From contig CAKRGM010000001.1 in the NCBI GenBank assembly GCA_934330725.1, forward strand, positions 153,938-217,937: a DNA stretch of 64,000 nt. Reading direction: 5' to 3'. The translations under genes and the position numbers were made by a program. Below the pieces are notes generated by a model, which made no database searches, had not been told where the DNA came from, and saw nothing but the letters and a program-made list of their open reading frames with translations. Below are positions 47,210-55,929 of the stretch, in pieces (position 1 is the stretch's first letter; the number at the start of each line of letters is the position of its first letter). The stretch is from an uncultured Lachnospiraceae bacterium. Lineage in GTDB: Bacteria; Bacillota; Clostridia; Lachnospirales; Lachnospiraceae.

Positions 47210-48352
47210 ATGTTTAAAAAATATAAGCTTTCGTCATACAATCTCAGACTCGTTATTCTGCTTATTGCTACAACAGTGTTTGGAATTGCACTTATAAACA
47301 GTGCAGATTCGCGTTATACCGTTCAACAGATTATAGGTTTGATTCTGTCGCTGGCTATAATGTTTGTTGTATCTTTTATTGATTATACATGGATATCAAG
47401 ATATTACTGGGTATGGTATGGAATATGTATTGCCTTGCTTATATTGGTTAAACGTTTTGGTGCTACAAGTAAGGGCGCAACGAGATGGCTTAGATTTCCC
47501 GGAGGTTTCCAGTTTCAGCCTTCTGAGATAACGAAGGTCGCATTAATAATTTTTACAGCCAGATTGTTATCAATGTATAAAGAAAAGCTGAATACATTTA
47601 AGTTTCTTGCTTTACTGGCAGTTCTGCTGGGAGTGCCATTGGTTTTAGTTGTAATTGAACCGGATTTGTCACAGACAATTCTTATGGTACTTATTTTGTT
47701 TACAATTATATTCTGTGCCGGTTTACATTACAGGATTATTGGTATTGCATTACTGATTATTGTTCCGGTGGCCACTGGAATGATTATGTATATAAGTAAT
47801 CCAAATCAGAAGCTTCTTAAGGATTATCAGAGAAGCCGTATTATGGCTTTCGTTGATCCTGAACAGTACGATGATAAAAATTATCAGCAGAAATATTCCG
47901 TACAGGCAATTGGCTCAGGCCAGTTAACTGGTAAAGGACTTAATAATGATGATCCAACATCATTAAAAAATGGCAATTTTATTGCGGAAGCACACACTGA
48001 CTTTATTTTTGCCGTTGCCGGTGAAGAATTAGGGTTTGTCGGATGCAGTATTATAATTTTGCTATTGTCATGGATAGTAATTGAGTGTATAATTGCAGCT
48101 GTAAGGGCGAAAGATTTCGAAGGGCGGCTTATATGTTGTGGAATGGCAGCATATATAGCTTTTCAGAGTTTTATAAATATAGGTGTTGTTACACGAATAT
48201 TACCGAATACTGGTCTCGCGTTACCTTTTTTCAGCTATGGTCTTACATCTTTGGTTACGTTGTATATTTCAATGGGAATTGTGCTTAATATAAGTTTACA
48301 GCGTAATGTAGAGAAGGATGACGATATTTTTGCAGATGATTTTAAATTTTGA
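47210..48352 (+). CDS. rodA: Rod-shape glycosyltransferase RodA (SEDS family)
   Basis: A 380-residue SEDS peptidoglycan polymerase with about ten membrane segments. Conserved blocks include FPGGFQFQPSEITKVALIIF, VVIEPDLSQTILM (the catalytic-site Asp), QAIGSGQLTGKGL and a C-terminal LPNTGLALPFFSYG. It partners with the PBP2 encoded five genes upstream. GGAG lies upstream of the ATG. Confidence 0.95.
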   Translation: MFKKYKLSSYNLRLVILLIATTVFGIALINSADSRYTVQQIIGLILSLAIMFVVSFIDYTWISRYYWVWYGICIALLILVKRFGATSKGATRWLRFPGGFQFQPSEITKVALIIFTARLLSMYKEKLNTFKFLALLAVLLGVPLVLVVIEPDLSQTILMVLILFTIIFCAGLHYRIIGIALLIIVPVATGMIMYISNPNQKLLKDYQRSRIMAFVDPEQYDDKNYQQKYSVQAIGSGQLTGKGLNNDDPTSLKNGNFIAEAHTDFIFAVAGEELGFVGCSIIILLLSWIVIECIIAAVRAKDFEGRLICCGMAAYIAFQSFINIGVVTRILPNTGLALPFFSYGLTSLVTLYISMGIVLNISLQRNVEKDDDIFADDFKF

Positions 48353-48384
48353 TTTTATATAGATATGGAGGATTTAGGATACTT

Positions 48385-48780
48385 ATGAACATTGGATTGA
48401 TTGCACATGACTCGAAGAAAAAGCTGATGCAGAATTTCTGTATAGCATATAGAGGAATTTTAAATAAAAACCAGTTGTTTGCAACTGGAACAACCGGAAG
48501 GCTTATAGAGGATGTGACAAATCTGTCTATTCATAAGTTCCTTGCAGGACATTTAGGTGGTGACCAGCAGCTTAGTGCACAGATTGAACATAATCAGATT
48601 GATCTTGTTATATTTTTAAGAGATCCTGTCAATGCAAGGGCACATGAACCTAATTCAGATAAAATATGTACATTATGCGATGAGTACAATATTCCATTAG
48701 CTACAAATCTAGCGACGGCAGAACTTCTTATTAAGTCTCTTGAGCGTGGTGATATGGAATGGAGAGAGATATATCAGTAA
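48385..48780 (+). CDS. mgsA: Methylglyoxal synthase
   Basis: A 131-residue enzyme converting dihydroxyacetone phosphate to methylglyoxal and phosphate, a glycolytic overflow route. Conserved residues include the catalytic Asp region GHLGGDQQLSAQI, FLRDP and ATNLATAELL. Length is typical. ATG 48385 is used because GGAGG and TTAGGA lie upstream; an in-frame TTG at 48349 overlaps rodA. Placement after rodA is common in Clostridia. Confidence 0.94.
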   Translation: MNIGLIAHDSKKKLMQNFCIAYRGILNKNQLFATGTTGRLIEDVTNLSIHKFLAGHLGGDQQLSAQIEHNQIDLVIFLRDPVNARAHEPNSDKICTLCDEYNIPLATNLATAELLIKSLERGDMEWREIYQ

Positions 48781-48828
48781 TTTTTAAAATCTAATTTACT
48801 AATGGAAAATTAACATATTTATGTTTAA

Positions 48829-48860
48829 CAAAAAGACCGACTGTTGATGTCGGCCTTTTT
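48829..48860. terminator. Bidirectional terminator between mgsA and the DUF378 gene
   Basis: AAAAGACCGAC pairs with GTCGGCCTTTT with a single mismatch, seven-base loop, A-run on the left and T-run on the right, so it can serve mgsA on the plus strand and the convergent gene on the minus strand. Confidence 0.85.
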
Positions 48861-48948
48861 ATTTACGTTTGCATAGAAACGTGAGAAAAACCTTATAAAA
48901 TAAATATAGCCAAGGATATTTCTCGTATTCGGATTTTTTAAACCTGGT

Positions 48949-49167
48949 TTAAACTGATTCGTGCCCCATATCGTTGATTCGTCCATATGCACTGATAAGA
49001 TATAAACCACATAAGCCGACGATAGCATAAATAACACGGCTTAACCATGTAGCCTGACCAAACAGAAATGATACAAGGTTGAAATTAAAAAAACCAATTA
49101 ATCCCCAGTTAATAGCACCAATTATCAATATTGTAAGTGCTGTATAATCAAAACCTTTGGAATTCAT
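48949..49167 (-). CDS. DUF378 membrane protein (YuzA-like)
   Basis: A 72-residue protein with two membrane segments and the DUF378 signature (LTILIIGAINWGLIGFFNFNLVSFLFG, then IYAIVGLCGLYLIS). Function unknown. It is the only minus-strand gene between about 1 and 59 kb. AGGAGG precedes its ATG on the minus strand. It is convergent with mgsA and divergent from the HlyD-like gene, so it is a stand-alone unit. Confidence 0.9.
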   Translation of the reverse strand: MNSKGFDYTALTILIIGAINWGLIGFFNFNLVSFLFGQATWLSRVIYAIVGLCGLYLISAYGRINDMGHESV

Positions 49168-49290
49168 TATAACACCTCCTGATTTTTTGGGATATTACTA
49201 GTATCTGCATATTTTTTTTGATTATAATAGAAAAAAATGTAAACATATAAATAAAAAAATGTTTTATATTACTTTTTAAGGCTAATTAAC

Positions 49291-49319
49291 TTGTTTAAGG
49301 TGAATTAAAATGGTAAAAT
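49291..49319 (+). promoter_or_regulatory. Predicted sigma-A promoter of the HlyD-like gene cluster
   Basis: TTGTTT at 49291-49296, 17 bases, TAAAAT at 49314-49319, 36 bases before the next gene start. The rest of the 173-base divergent gap is AT-rich without other clear signal. Confidence 0.5.
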
Positions 49320-49355
49320 AAATTAGTTAAAAATAACATAATGTTGAGGTGCACA

Positions 49356-50750
49356 ATGGCAGTTAATAATAAAGTAATAAAATACAGGCGTAAGCCGAAA
49401 GCTGCAGCAATGATTTTTGCAGTAGTTATTATATATATAATATGTTTTATTGCAATGTATTTGTCAAAATCAAAGGTTAGAACCTATGAAGTTGAGACAG
49501 GTACACTTACAGCTAATGCTTCATTTAATGGTGTTATTTTAAGAAGTGAGAATGTTTATAATACGGATACACCTGGATATGTTAATTATTATAAGAGAGA
49601 AGGAACACGTGTAAAGACAGGTGATACTTTATACACTGTAGATGAGACAGGGAAAATTTCAAGTGCTTTGGAAAAAGATGCACAGGATGGGAAAAATTCC
49701 TTATCAGATTCAAGCCTTGCATCAATTAAATCAACTTTGAATAATTTTAAAACTTCATATGATGGAAGTGATTTTTCACAGATATATGATGTCAAAACTG
49801 ATATTAATTCTACAGTACTTGAAGCTGTTAATGAAAGTATAATGGCAAATATACAATCAACAATACAAAGCCAGGGCACAGATAATACTTTTAAAGTTAT
49901 TTCAGCACCTGAATGCGGTATTGTTGTATATAATGTTGACGGCTATGAAGGAAAGACAGTTGATAACGATTTGTCAGATGCACTTTTTAAGAAAAGTGAT
50001 TACAATAAGAACAATCTGAAAGCAGATAAAACTGTTGGAGCGGGTGATCCTGTATATAAAATAATAACAAATGAGAACTGGAATATTGTAGTGAAATTTA
50101 CGCAGGATGATGTTGAAGCATATGGACTTGCTGATAAAAAAAGCGTAAAAATTAAAATAAAAAAAGATAATGTTGTAACAACTGCAGATTTTAGTCTTGT
50201 AAAGAAAGATGATGGCTATTTTGGCGTACTTGGACTCAATAAATATATGATAAGATATGCGAATGAGCGTTTTTTGGATATTGAAATAATTTCTTCAGGA
50301 AATTCAGGATTAAAGGTTCCAACATCAGCAATTACTGAAAAGGAATTTTATACAATACCAAAAGAGTACATGACAAAAGGTGGTAATAGCAATAATTATG
50401 GGTTCTTATGTGAGAAATATGATGAACATAATAATCTTATTCAGCAGTTTGTAAGTGCAGATATTTATAATGTTACAGATGATACCTGCTATGTAGATAA
50501 GGGGGCGTTTACGGACGGGGCAAGTATTATAAAGACAGATTCAAATGACCGTTATGTTGTTGGAACTGTAGCAAAACTAAAAGGAGTTTATTGTGTAAAT
50601 ACAGGATATACAGTATTTAAGATTGCAGATATTATTGAACAGAATGATGAGTACAGTATCCTGAAACGAGGCGTATCCTATGGCGTTTCTGCATATGACC
50701 GTATAGTACTTGATGCCGACAAATATCAGGATAATCAAATGATATATTAA
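49356..50750 (+). CDS. HlyD-like membrane-anchored protein of the sepF cluster
   Basis: A 464-residue protein: basic N-terminus, one membrane helix at about residues 16-37, then a beta-barrel/biotinyl-like hairpin (GVILRSENVYNTDTPGYVNYYKREGTRVKTGDTLYTV) typical of HlyD/efflux adaptor folds, a helical stretch, and a long C-terminal beta domain. No transporter gene accompanies it. Clostridial genomes keep this gene next to yggS and sepF, so it may act in the envelope or division rather than in efflux; that is inference. ATG 49356 follows GAGGTG; ATG 49341 is less likely. Confidence 0.78.
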   Translation: MAVNNKVIKYRRKPKAAAMIFAVVIIYIICFIAMYLSKSKVRTYEVETGTLTANASFNGVILRSENVYNTDTPGYVNYYKREGTRVKTGDTLYTVDETGKISSALEKDAQDGKNSLSDSSLASIKSTLNNFKTSYDGSDFSQIYDVKTDINSTVLEAVNESIMANIQSTIQSQGTDNTFKVISAPECGIVVYNVDGYEGKTVDNDLSDALFKKSDYNKNNLKADKTVGAGDPVYKIITNENWNIVVKFTQDDVEAYGLADKKSVKIKIKKDNVVTTADFSLVKKDDGYFGVLGLNKYMIRYANERFLDIEIISSGNSGLKVPTSAITEKEFYTIPKEYMTKGGNSNNYGFLCEKYDEHNNLIQQFVSADIYNVTDDTCYVDKGAFTDGASIIKTDSNDRYVVGTVAKLKGVYCVNTGYTVFKIADIIEQNDEYSILKRGVSYGVSAYDRIVLDADKYQDNQMIY

Positions 50751-50769
50751 ATAGTAGGAGGCAGTTTAT

Positions 50770-51462
50770 ATGTTATCAGATAATTTAAAGCAGGTAAAAG
50801 AAAATATAATAGAGGCATGCAACAGAGCCGGAAGAAATCCGGATGATGTGAAACTTATTGCAGTAAGCAAGACAAAGCCTGTAGAAATGCTTAAAGAAGT
50901 ATATGATACCGGAATGCGGGATTTTGGTGAGAATTATGTACAGGAACTTATAGATAAAATTGAGGTAATGCCTGATGATATTAACTGGAATATGATTGGT
51001 CATCTTCAGAGAAATAAGGTGAAATATATTGTTGGAAAAGTCAGTATGATTCATTCGGTTGACTCTTTAAGACTTGCTGAAGAGATAAACAAAGAATCTG
51101 TAAAGAAAAATGTTATTACAGATATTCTTGTTGAAGTTAATGTTGCAAAAGAGGAAAATAAATTTGGAATCAGTACAGATGAAGCATTGGAATTTATAAA
51201 AGAAATTTCAGTCCTTCCTGCAATAAGAGTACGTGGGTTTATGACAAGTGCACCATTTGTTGATGATCCGGAAGAAAACAGGTGTTATTTTAGGCAGTTA
51301 AGGCAATTATTAGTTGACATAAATGAGAAAAACATTGATAATATCAGTATGGACGTGCTATCAATGGGAATGACAAATGACTATACTGCTGCAGTTGAAG
51401 AGGGCTCTACAATGGTAAGGGTCGGTACAGCCATTTTTGGAAAACGCAATTATAATAAATAA
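50770..51462 (+). CDS. YggS-family PLP homeostasis protein
   Basis: A 230-residue PLPBP (YggS/YlmE) protein that binds PLP and balances B6 vitamers. The lysine site is in LIAVSKTKPVE, and GENYVQEL, WNMIGHLQRNK and MGMTNDYTAAVEEGSTMVRVG are intact. GTAGGAGG precedes the start. Neighbour of sepF, as in the ylm cluster of Firmicutes. Confidence 0.95.
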   Translation: MLSDNLKQVKENIIEACNRAGRNPDDVKLIAVSKTKPVEMLKEVYDTGMRDFGENYVQELIDKIEVMPDDINWNMIGHLQRNKVKYIVGKVSMIHSVDSLRLAEEINKESVKKNVITDILVEVNVAKEENKFGISTDEALEFIKEISVLPAIRVRGFMTSAPFVDDPEENRCYFRQLRQLLVDINEKNIDNISMDVLSMGMTNDYTAAVEEGSTMVRVGTAIFGKRNYNK

Positions 51463-51479
51463 ATGAGGAGATTGTTAAT

Positions 51480-52049
51480 ATGGGTATATTTAATGGAGTA
51501 ATGGATGTATTTCATCTGAAAAATGATGATTACGATGATGATTATGATGAATACGATGAAGAATTTGATGAAATAGATGATGAAGAAGATGATGATGATG
51601 TTCCTGTAAGAAGAAAGCTTTTTTCAGGAAATAAGAAGTACAAGGATGAAGATGATGATAAGTCTGAAAGAAAGTCTTCTGAAAAGTTCAGAGGAAACAA
51701 AAGCAAGGTGGTTCCTATTAAAACAAATGGTCCAAGAGGGCTTGAAGTTGTAATAATAAGACCTGAGACAATGGAAGATGCAAATGAAATTACAGATACA
51801 TTGCTTACAGGCAAGGCAGTTGTGCTTAATCTTGAAGGAATACATATAGAAATCGCACAGAGAATTATTGATTATTCAGCTGGTTCATGTTATGCAATGA
51901 GGGGAAACCTTCAGAAGATTACAAGTTATATTTTTCTTGTGACACCACCTAATGTGGACATATCAGGCGATATCCCTGAACTTGTAGCCGGCGGAATAGA
52001 TTTATCGTCATTTGGAGCTAAAAGCGACAGTACACTTGGAAGCATTTAA
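51480..52049 (+). CDS. sepF: Cell division protein SepF
   Basis: A 189-residue SepF that anchors FtsZ to the membrane. The N-terminal MGIFNGVMDVFHL is the amphipathic membrane helix. A long very acidic linker (residues about 16-40, mostly Asp, Glu and Tyr) is followed by a basic linker and the C-terminal domain (VVIIRPETMEDANEITDTLLTGKAVVLNLEG..AQRIIDYSAGSCYAM). The linker is longer and more acidic than usual. Confidence 0.95.
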   Translation: MGIFNGVMDVFHLKNDDYDDDYDEYDEEFDEIDDEEDDDDVPVRRKLFSGNKKYKDEDDDKSERKSSEKFRGNKSKVVPIKTNGPRGLEVVIIRPETMEDANEITDTLLTGKAVVLNLEGIHIEIAQRIIDYSAGSCYAMRGNLQKITSYIFLVTPPNVDISGDIPELVAGGIDLSSFGAKSDSTLGSI

Positions 52050-52065
52050 CGTATACTTTATGCGT

Positions 52066-52110
52066 ATCAGGCCACTTGTAATCATTCGGTTATAAGTGGC
52101 TGATATTTTA
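52066..52110 (+). terminator. Probable terminator after sepF
   Basis: GCCACTTGTAA (52071-52081) pairs with TTATAAGTGGC (52090-52100) with one G-U, extended by ATCA/TGAT across a bulged G. It is followed by ATATTTTA, a poor T-tract, so termination may be partial before aroB. Confidence 0.6.
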
Positions 52111-52147
52111 AGAATAAATTTATTACTCGATTTTAGAAAGGGAAAAT

Positions 52148-53236
52148 ATGTCAAAGATTATTAATGTAAAGTACGAAAATAAACCATGTTATGATATTGT
52201 TATTGAAAAAAATTTTGACAGGCTTGCACATGAATTTAAAAAACTTGAAGTGGTTGATCGCAAATTATGTATTATAACAGATTCTAATGTTGGACCGTTA
52301 TATGCAAAACAGGTTAAAGAGGAACTTGAGAAAACAGGAAATAATGTATTTATATATACATTTAAAGCCGGTGAGGAAAGTAAGAATCTTGACACAGTTC
52401 AGGATGTATTTGAATTTCTTATAACTAATAAGTTTGACCGTAAAGATATGCTTGTGGCTTTAGGTGGCGGTGTTGTTGGGGATTTAACAGGATTTGCAGC
52501 TGCAACGCATCTTAGGGGAATACAGTTCATTCAGGTACCAACGTCTTTACTTGCACAGGTTGATTCCAGTATTGGTGGCAAGACCGGAGTAGATTTCAGG
52601 GCATATAAGAATATGGTAGGAGCTTTTCATCAGCCTAAGCTTGTTTATATGAATCTTAACACATTAAATACACTTGATGACAGATTATTTAATTCCGGAT
52701 TTGGGGAAATCATTAAGCATGGTTTCATAAAAGATAAAGCGTATTATAACTGGCTTAAGGAAAATGTAACAGATATAAAGAAACGCGAATATTCAGCATT
52801 GGAGGAAATGGTTGCCACAAGCTGTAATATAAAGCGTGAAGTTGTAGAAAAAGATCCAACAGAAAAGGGAGACCGTGCGTTACTTAATTTTGGACATACA
52901 CTTGGACATGCAATCGAAAAGCTTATGAATTTTAAACTTTACCATGGTGAATGTGTTGTACTTGGAATGATTGCAGCATTAAAAATATCAGTAGAACGCG
53001 GAAATATTTCAGATGATCAGTATGATGATGCAATAAACATGTTTAAAGAATATGATTTCCCGCTTTCAGTCAGTGGAATTAAAACGGATGATGTAATAAG
53101 TGTTTCAAAAAATGATAAAAAAATGGATAAGGGTAAAATCAAATTTATTTTGTTAAGAAAAATAGGTGATGCATATATTGATTCAACTGTTTCAGATGAT
53201 GAAATGAAAGCGGCGCTTAAAGATATTGTCAGATAG
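52148..53236 (+). CDS. aroB: 3-dehydroquinate synthase
   Basis: A 362-residue NAD- and zinc-dependent enzyme, second step of the shikimate pathway. Conserved blocks are GGGVVGDLTGFAAATHLRG, VPTSLLAQVDSSIGGKTGVD, FGEIIKHGFI and NFGHTLGHAIE with the zinc histidines, plus YHGECV. Length normal. No other aro gene is nearby. AGAAAGGG precedes the ATG. Confidence 0.96.
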   Translation: MSKIINVKYENKPCYDIVIEKNFDRLAHEFKKLEVVDRKLCIITDSNVGPLYAKQVKEELEKTGNNVFIYTFKAGEESKNLDTVQDVFEFLITNKFDRKDMLVALGGGVVGDLTGFAAATHLRGIQFIQVPTSLLAQVDSSIGGKTGVDFRAYKNMVGAFHQPKLVYMNLNTLNTLDDRLFNSGFGEIIKHGFIKDKAYYNWLKENVTDIKKREYSALEEMVATSCNIKREVVEKDPTEKGDRALLNFGHTLGHAIEKLMNFKLYHGECVVLGMIAALKISVERGNISDDQYDDAINMFKEYDFPLSVSGIKTDDVISVSKNDKKMDKGKIKFILLRKIGDAYIDSTVSDDEMKAALKDIVR

Positions 53237-53263
53237 ATTCTGTTTGATTGGATGGTTCGATAG

Positions 53264-53782
53264 ATGGATAAAAAAGTTAAAAATATAAAATTTATATTAG
53301 TGTATATTATTGGAGCTGTTATTTTAACTCTTATTGATCAGTACAGCAAACTAATGGCAGTCAATGCCCTGAAAGATAAAAATCCAGTTGAATTAATTCC
53401 CGGTGTACTTGAATTTTCTTATCTTGAAAACAAAGGCATGGCATGGGGAATGATGTCAGGGGCACGTGCATTTTTTATAATCCTTACAGTAGTAATATTG
53501 TGTGCTATAACAGTAATGATAGTAGAAATGCCCAGAGAAAAAAAATACATACCATTATATGTTTCGCTGATTCTACTTTGTGCAGGTGCTCTGGGAAATT
53601 TTATTGACAGACTTTTATTGGGATACGTGCGTGATTTTATATATTTCAAGCTGATTAATTTTCCGGTATTTAATGTTGCGGATATTTTTGTAACATGCTC
53701 AATAATCATGATTGTTATATTAGTGTTTTTTGTATATGGCGAAGATGATTTTGAATTCATAAAAAGAGACAGTGAAAAATAA
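53264..53782 (+). CDS. lspA: Lipoprotein signal peptidase (SPase II)
   Basis: A 172-residue membrane aspartyl protease that cleaves prolipoproteins. Four membrane segments; catalytic aspartates lie in GNFIDRLLLGYVRDFI and NVADIFV, and the early motif is NKGMAWGM. lspA followed by an rluD-like gene is a conserved pair. Confidence 0.95.
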   Translation: MDKKVKNIKFILVYIIGAVILTLIDQYSKLMAVNALKDKNPVELIPGVLEFSYLENKGMAWGMMSGARAFFIILTVVILCAITVMIVEMPREKKYIPLYVSLILLCAGALGNFIDRLLLGYVRDFIYFKLINFPVFNVADIFVTCSIIMIVILVFFVYGEDDFEFIKRDSEK

Positions 53783-53808
53783 GTTTAAAAGGTATTGTAG
53801 TAGTTATT

Positions 53809-54726
53809 ATGGCAGAAAAACAGGAATTTATTGTTACTGATAAATATGCAGGAGAAAGGATTGATAAGTATCTGTCTGAAATGTTACCAGACAGTTCAAG
53901 ATCTTTCCTTCAAAAGTTAATAAAAGAGCATTTGGTAATTGTAAATGATAATAATATAAAGAGTAATTTTAAAATAAGTTCAGGTGATATAGTGCTTGTT
54001 GACATTCCTGAACTTAAAGAACCTGATATTTTACCACAGAATATTCCAATTGAAATTTTGTATGAAGATAATGATATTATTGTTGTGAACAAACCTAAAG
54101 GAATGGTTGTGCATCCGGCTGCGGGCCATTATAATGACACGCTTGTAAATGCTCTTATGTATCATTGTAAAGATAATCTTTCAGGAATAAATGGGGTGTT
54201 AAGACCTGGAATTGTTCACAGGATAGACATGAATACAACGGGTGTACTTGTAGCATGTAAAAATGATTATGCGCACAATTTTATTGCAGAGCAGCTGAGT
54301 GTTCATTCAATTACAAGAAAATACAATGCAATTGTATATAATCGTTTTAATTGTGAAAATGGCACTGTTGATGCTCCTATCGGGCGAAGTCGTACTGATA
54401 GAAAAAAAATGGCGATTGACCGGATTAATGGAAAAAGAGCTGTAACGCATTATAAAGTTCTTACTAATTTTAAAAAGTATGCACATATAGAATGCCAACT
54501 TGAAACAGGAAGAACTCATCAGATACGTGTTCATATGGCAAGTATTGGTCATCCATTGCTGGGAGACGACGTTTATTCATCTGCAAAATCCGCGTATAAT
54601 CTTCAGGGGCAGACTCTTCATGCGAGAGTGCTTGGATTTCTACATCCTTCTTCCAAAAAATATGTCGAGTTTGAAGCACCTTTACCAGAATATTTTGATA
54701 ATCTGCTTCATATTATTGATAAATAA
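53809..54726 (+). CDS. RluD-like RNA pseudouridine synthase
   Basis: A 305-residue RluA/RluD family enzyme: S4 RNA-binding domain at about residues 12-70 (ERIDKYLSEMLPDSSRSFLQKLI) and pseudouridine synthase domain with the catalytic Asp140 in HRIDMNTTGV. The motifs VVNKPKGMVVHPAAG and GRTHQIRVHMASIGHPLLGD are intact. The likely substrate is 23S rRNA, but the exact RluD assignment is inferred. Confidence 0.93.
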   Translation: MAEKQEFIVTDKYAGERIDKYLSEMLPDSSRSFLQKLIKEHLVIVNDNNIKSNFKISSGDIVLVDIPELKEPDILPQNIPIEILYEDNDIIVVNKPKGMVVHPAAGHYNDTLVNALMYHCKDNLSGINGVLRPGIVHRIDMNTTGVLVACKNDYAHNFIAEQLSVHSITRKYNAIVYNRFNCENGTVDAPIGRSRTDRKKMAIDRINGKRAVTHYKVLTNFKKYAHIECQLETGRTHQIRVHMASIGHPLLGDDVYSSAKSAYNLQGQTLHARVLGFLHPSSKKYVEFEAPLPEYFDNLLHIIDK

Positions 54727-54996
54727 GTTAATGGTTGAAATGTAACGGAAATAATTATTAATTTATTAAAAAAAATCAAAATAATGGACTTTATATATGA
54801 TTTTATTGTATAATATAAACAAATTAATATTTGCTTTTTATTGTGGCGTATGCTACAGCCACTAAATTATTAATGATATTATATAAAGGTATAGATGCAG
54901 GCGTATTTGTAAAGATTATATTTATTTTATAAAGATTACATTTACAAAGCATCACTTTTATAAAGCAACAAAGTAGCATGGAAAAGAGGCAGGGGT

Positions 54997-55641
54997 ATGA
55001 ATAAAAAAACAGTAATCACAATAGGAAGACAATTTGGAAGCGGAGGACATGAGGTTGGAATTAAATTAGCTGAGCGTCTGGGAATTAAATGTTATGATAA
55101 AGAATTATTGACACGTGCTGCTAAGGAAAGCGGTCTATGTGAAGAAATATTTGAAAATCATGATGAAAAACCTACAAACAGCTTTTTATATTCACTTGTA
55201 ATGGATACATATTCATTGGGATATTCTAATAATTATATGAATATGCCAATAAATCAGAGAGTATTTCTTGCACAGTTTGATACAATAAAAAAGATTGCAG
55301 AAGAGGAATCCTGTGTAATTGTAGGAAGATGTGCTGACTATGCACTTGAAAATACACCTAATGTTACAACAGTATTTATAAAAGCCAATACTCCGGACAG
55401 AGTAAAAAGGGTAAAGACATTGCATGAATTAAATGATAATAAAGCTGCTGATCTTATAGCTAAAACGGATAAAAAGAGAGCAAGCTATTACAACTATTAT
55501 TCAAGTAAAAGATGGGGCGATGCTGAGAGCTATGATTTATGCCTTAATACAAGTGATTTAGGTATTGATGGTGCAATAGATTTAATTATTGACTACATTG
55601 AATTAAAAGAAAAGTATAAAACATCTTTGAAAGAAAAATAA
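54997..55641 (+). CDS. Cytidylate kinase-like family protein
   Basis: A 214-residue P-loop protein of the cytidylate kinase-like family (Cytidylate_kin2). The N-terminus TVITIGRQFGSGGHEVGIKLAERLG is the family signature, where the P-loop reads GRQFGSGG in place of GxxGxGKS, and the region VIVGRCADYALE follows. Substrate unproven. The 270-base gap upstream is AT-rich with a possible TATAAT at 54809-54814 and no clear gene. AGAGGCAGGGG lies before the ATG. Confidence 0.85.
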   Translation: MNKKTVITIGRQFGSGGHEVGIKLAERLGIKCYDKELLTRAAKESGLCEEIFENHDEKPTNSFLYSLVMDTYSLGYSNNYMNMPINQRVFLAQFDTIKKIAEEESCVIVGRCADYALENTPNVTTVFIKANTPDRVKRVKTLHELNDNKAADLIAKTDKKRASYYNYYSSKRWGDAESYDLCLNTSDLGIDGAIDLIIDYIELKEKYKTSLKEK

Positions 55642-55676
55642 TTTGTTAATTTATATGATTTTATAATTATATAAGT

Positions 55677-55842
55677 AAGATTGAATGTATAGTATATGGA
55701 ACTTAATATTTAATATGAGGTTAAATGTATAATGTACATAGGACTGAATAATTTATATGAGATTAAATGTATGATGTACATGAGATTGAATATTTTATAT
55801 GAGGTTAAATATATGATGTACATGAGATTGAATATTTTATGT
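55677..55842. repeat. 42-bp tandem repeat array
   Basis: Three successive 42-base units begin at 55717, 55759 and 55801, with consensus opening GAGRTTAAATRTATRATGTA and ending in TGAATATTTTATAT; a diverged 40-base unit precedes them at 55677 and a decayed one follows to about 55880. Each unit contains the palindrome ATGTACAT or ATGTACAT-like core. It fills the 288-base gap between the kinase-like gene and the L,D-transpeptidase-fold gene. No coding signal seen. Confidence 0.85.
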
Positions 55843-55929
55843 AAGATTTAATTCATATAAGTGAGATAAAATTTACATATGGAAATTAAACAGAATCATT
55901 GACTTAATATGATAGGATAGTAAGATATT

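Noticed and set aside
54727..54996. Small gene or RNA in the gap before the cytidylate kinase-like gene
   Set aside because: AT-rich with only a possible -10 and short hairpins such as GTGGC/GCCAC; no frame with a ribosome site.
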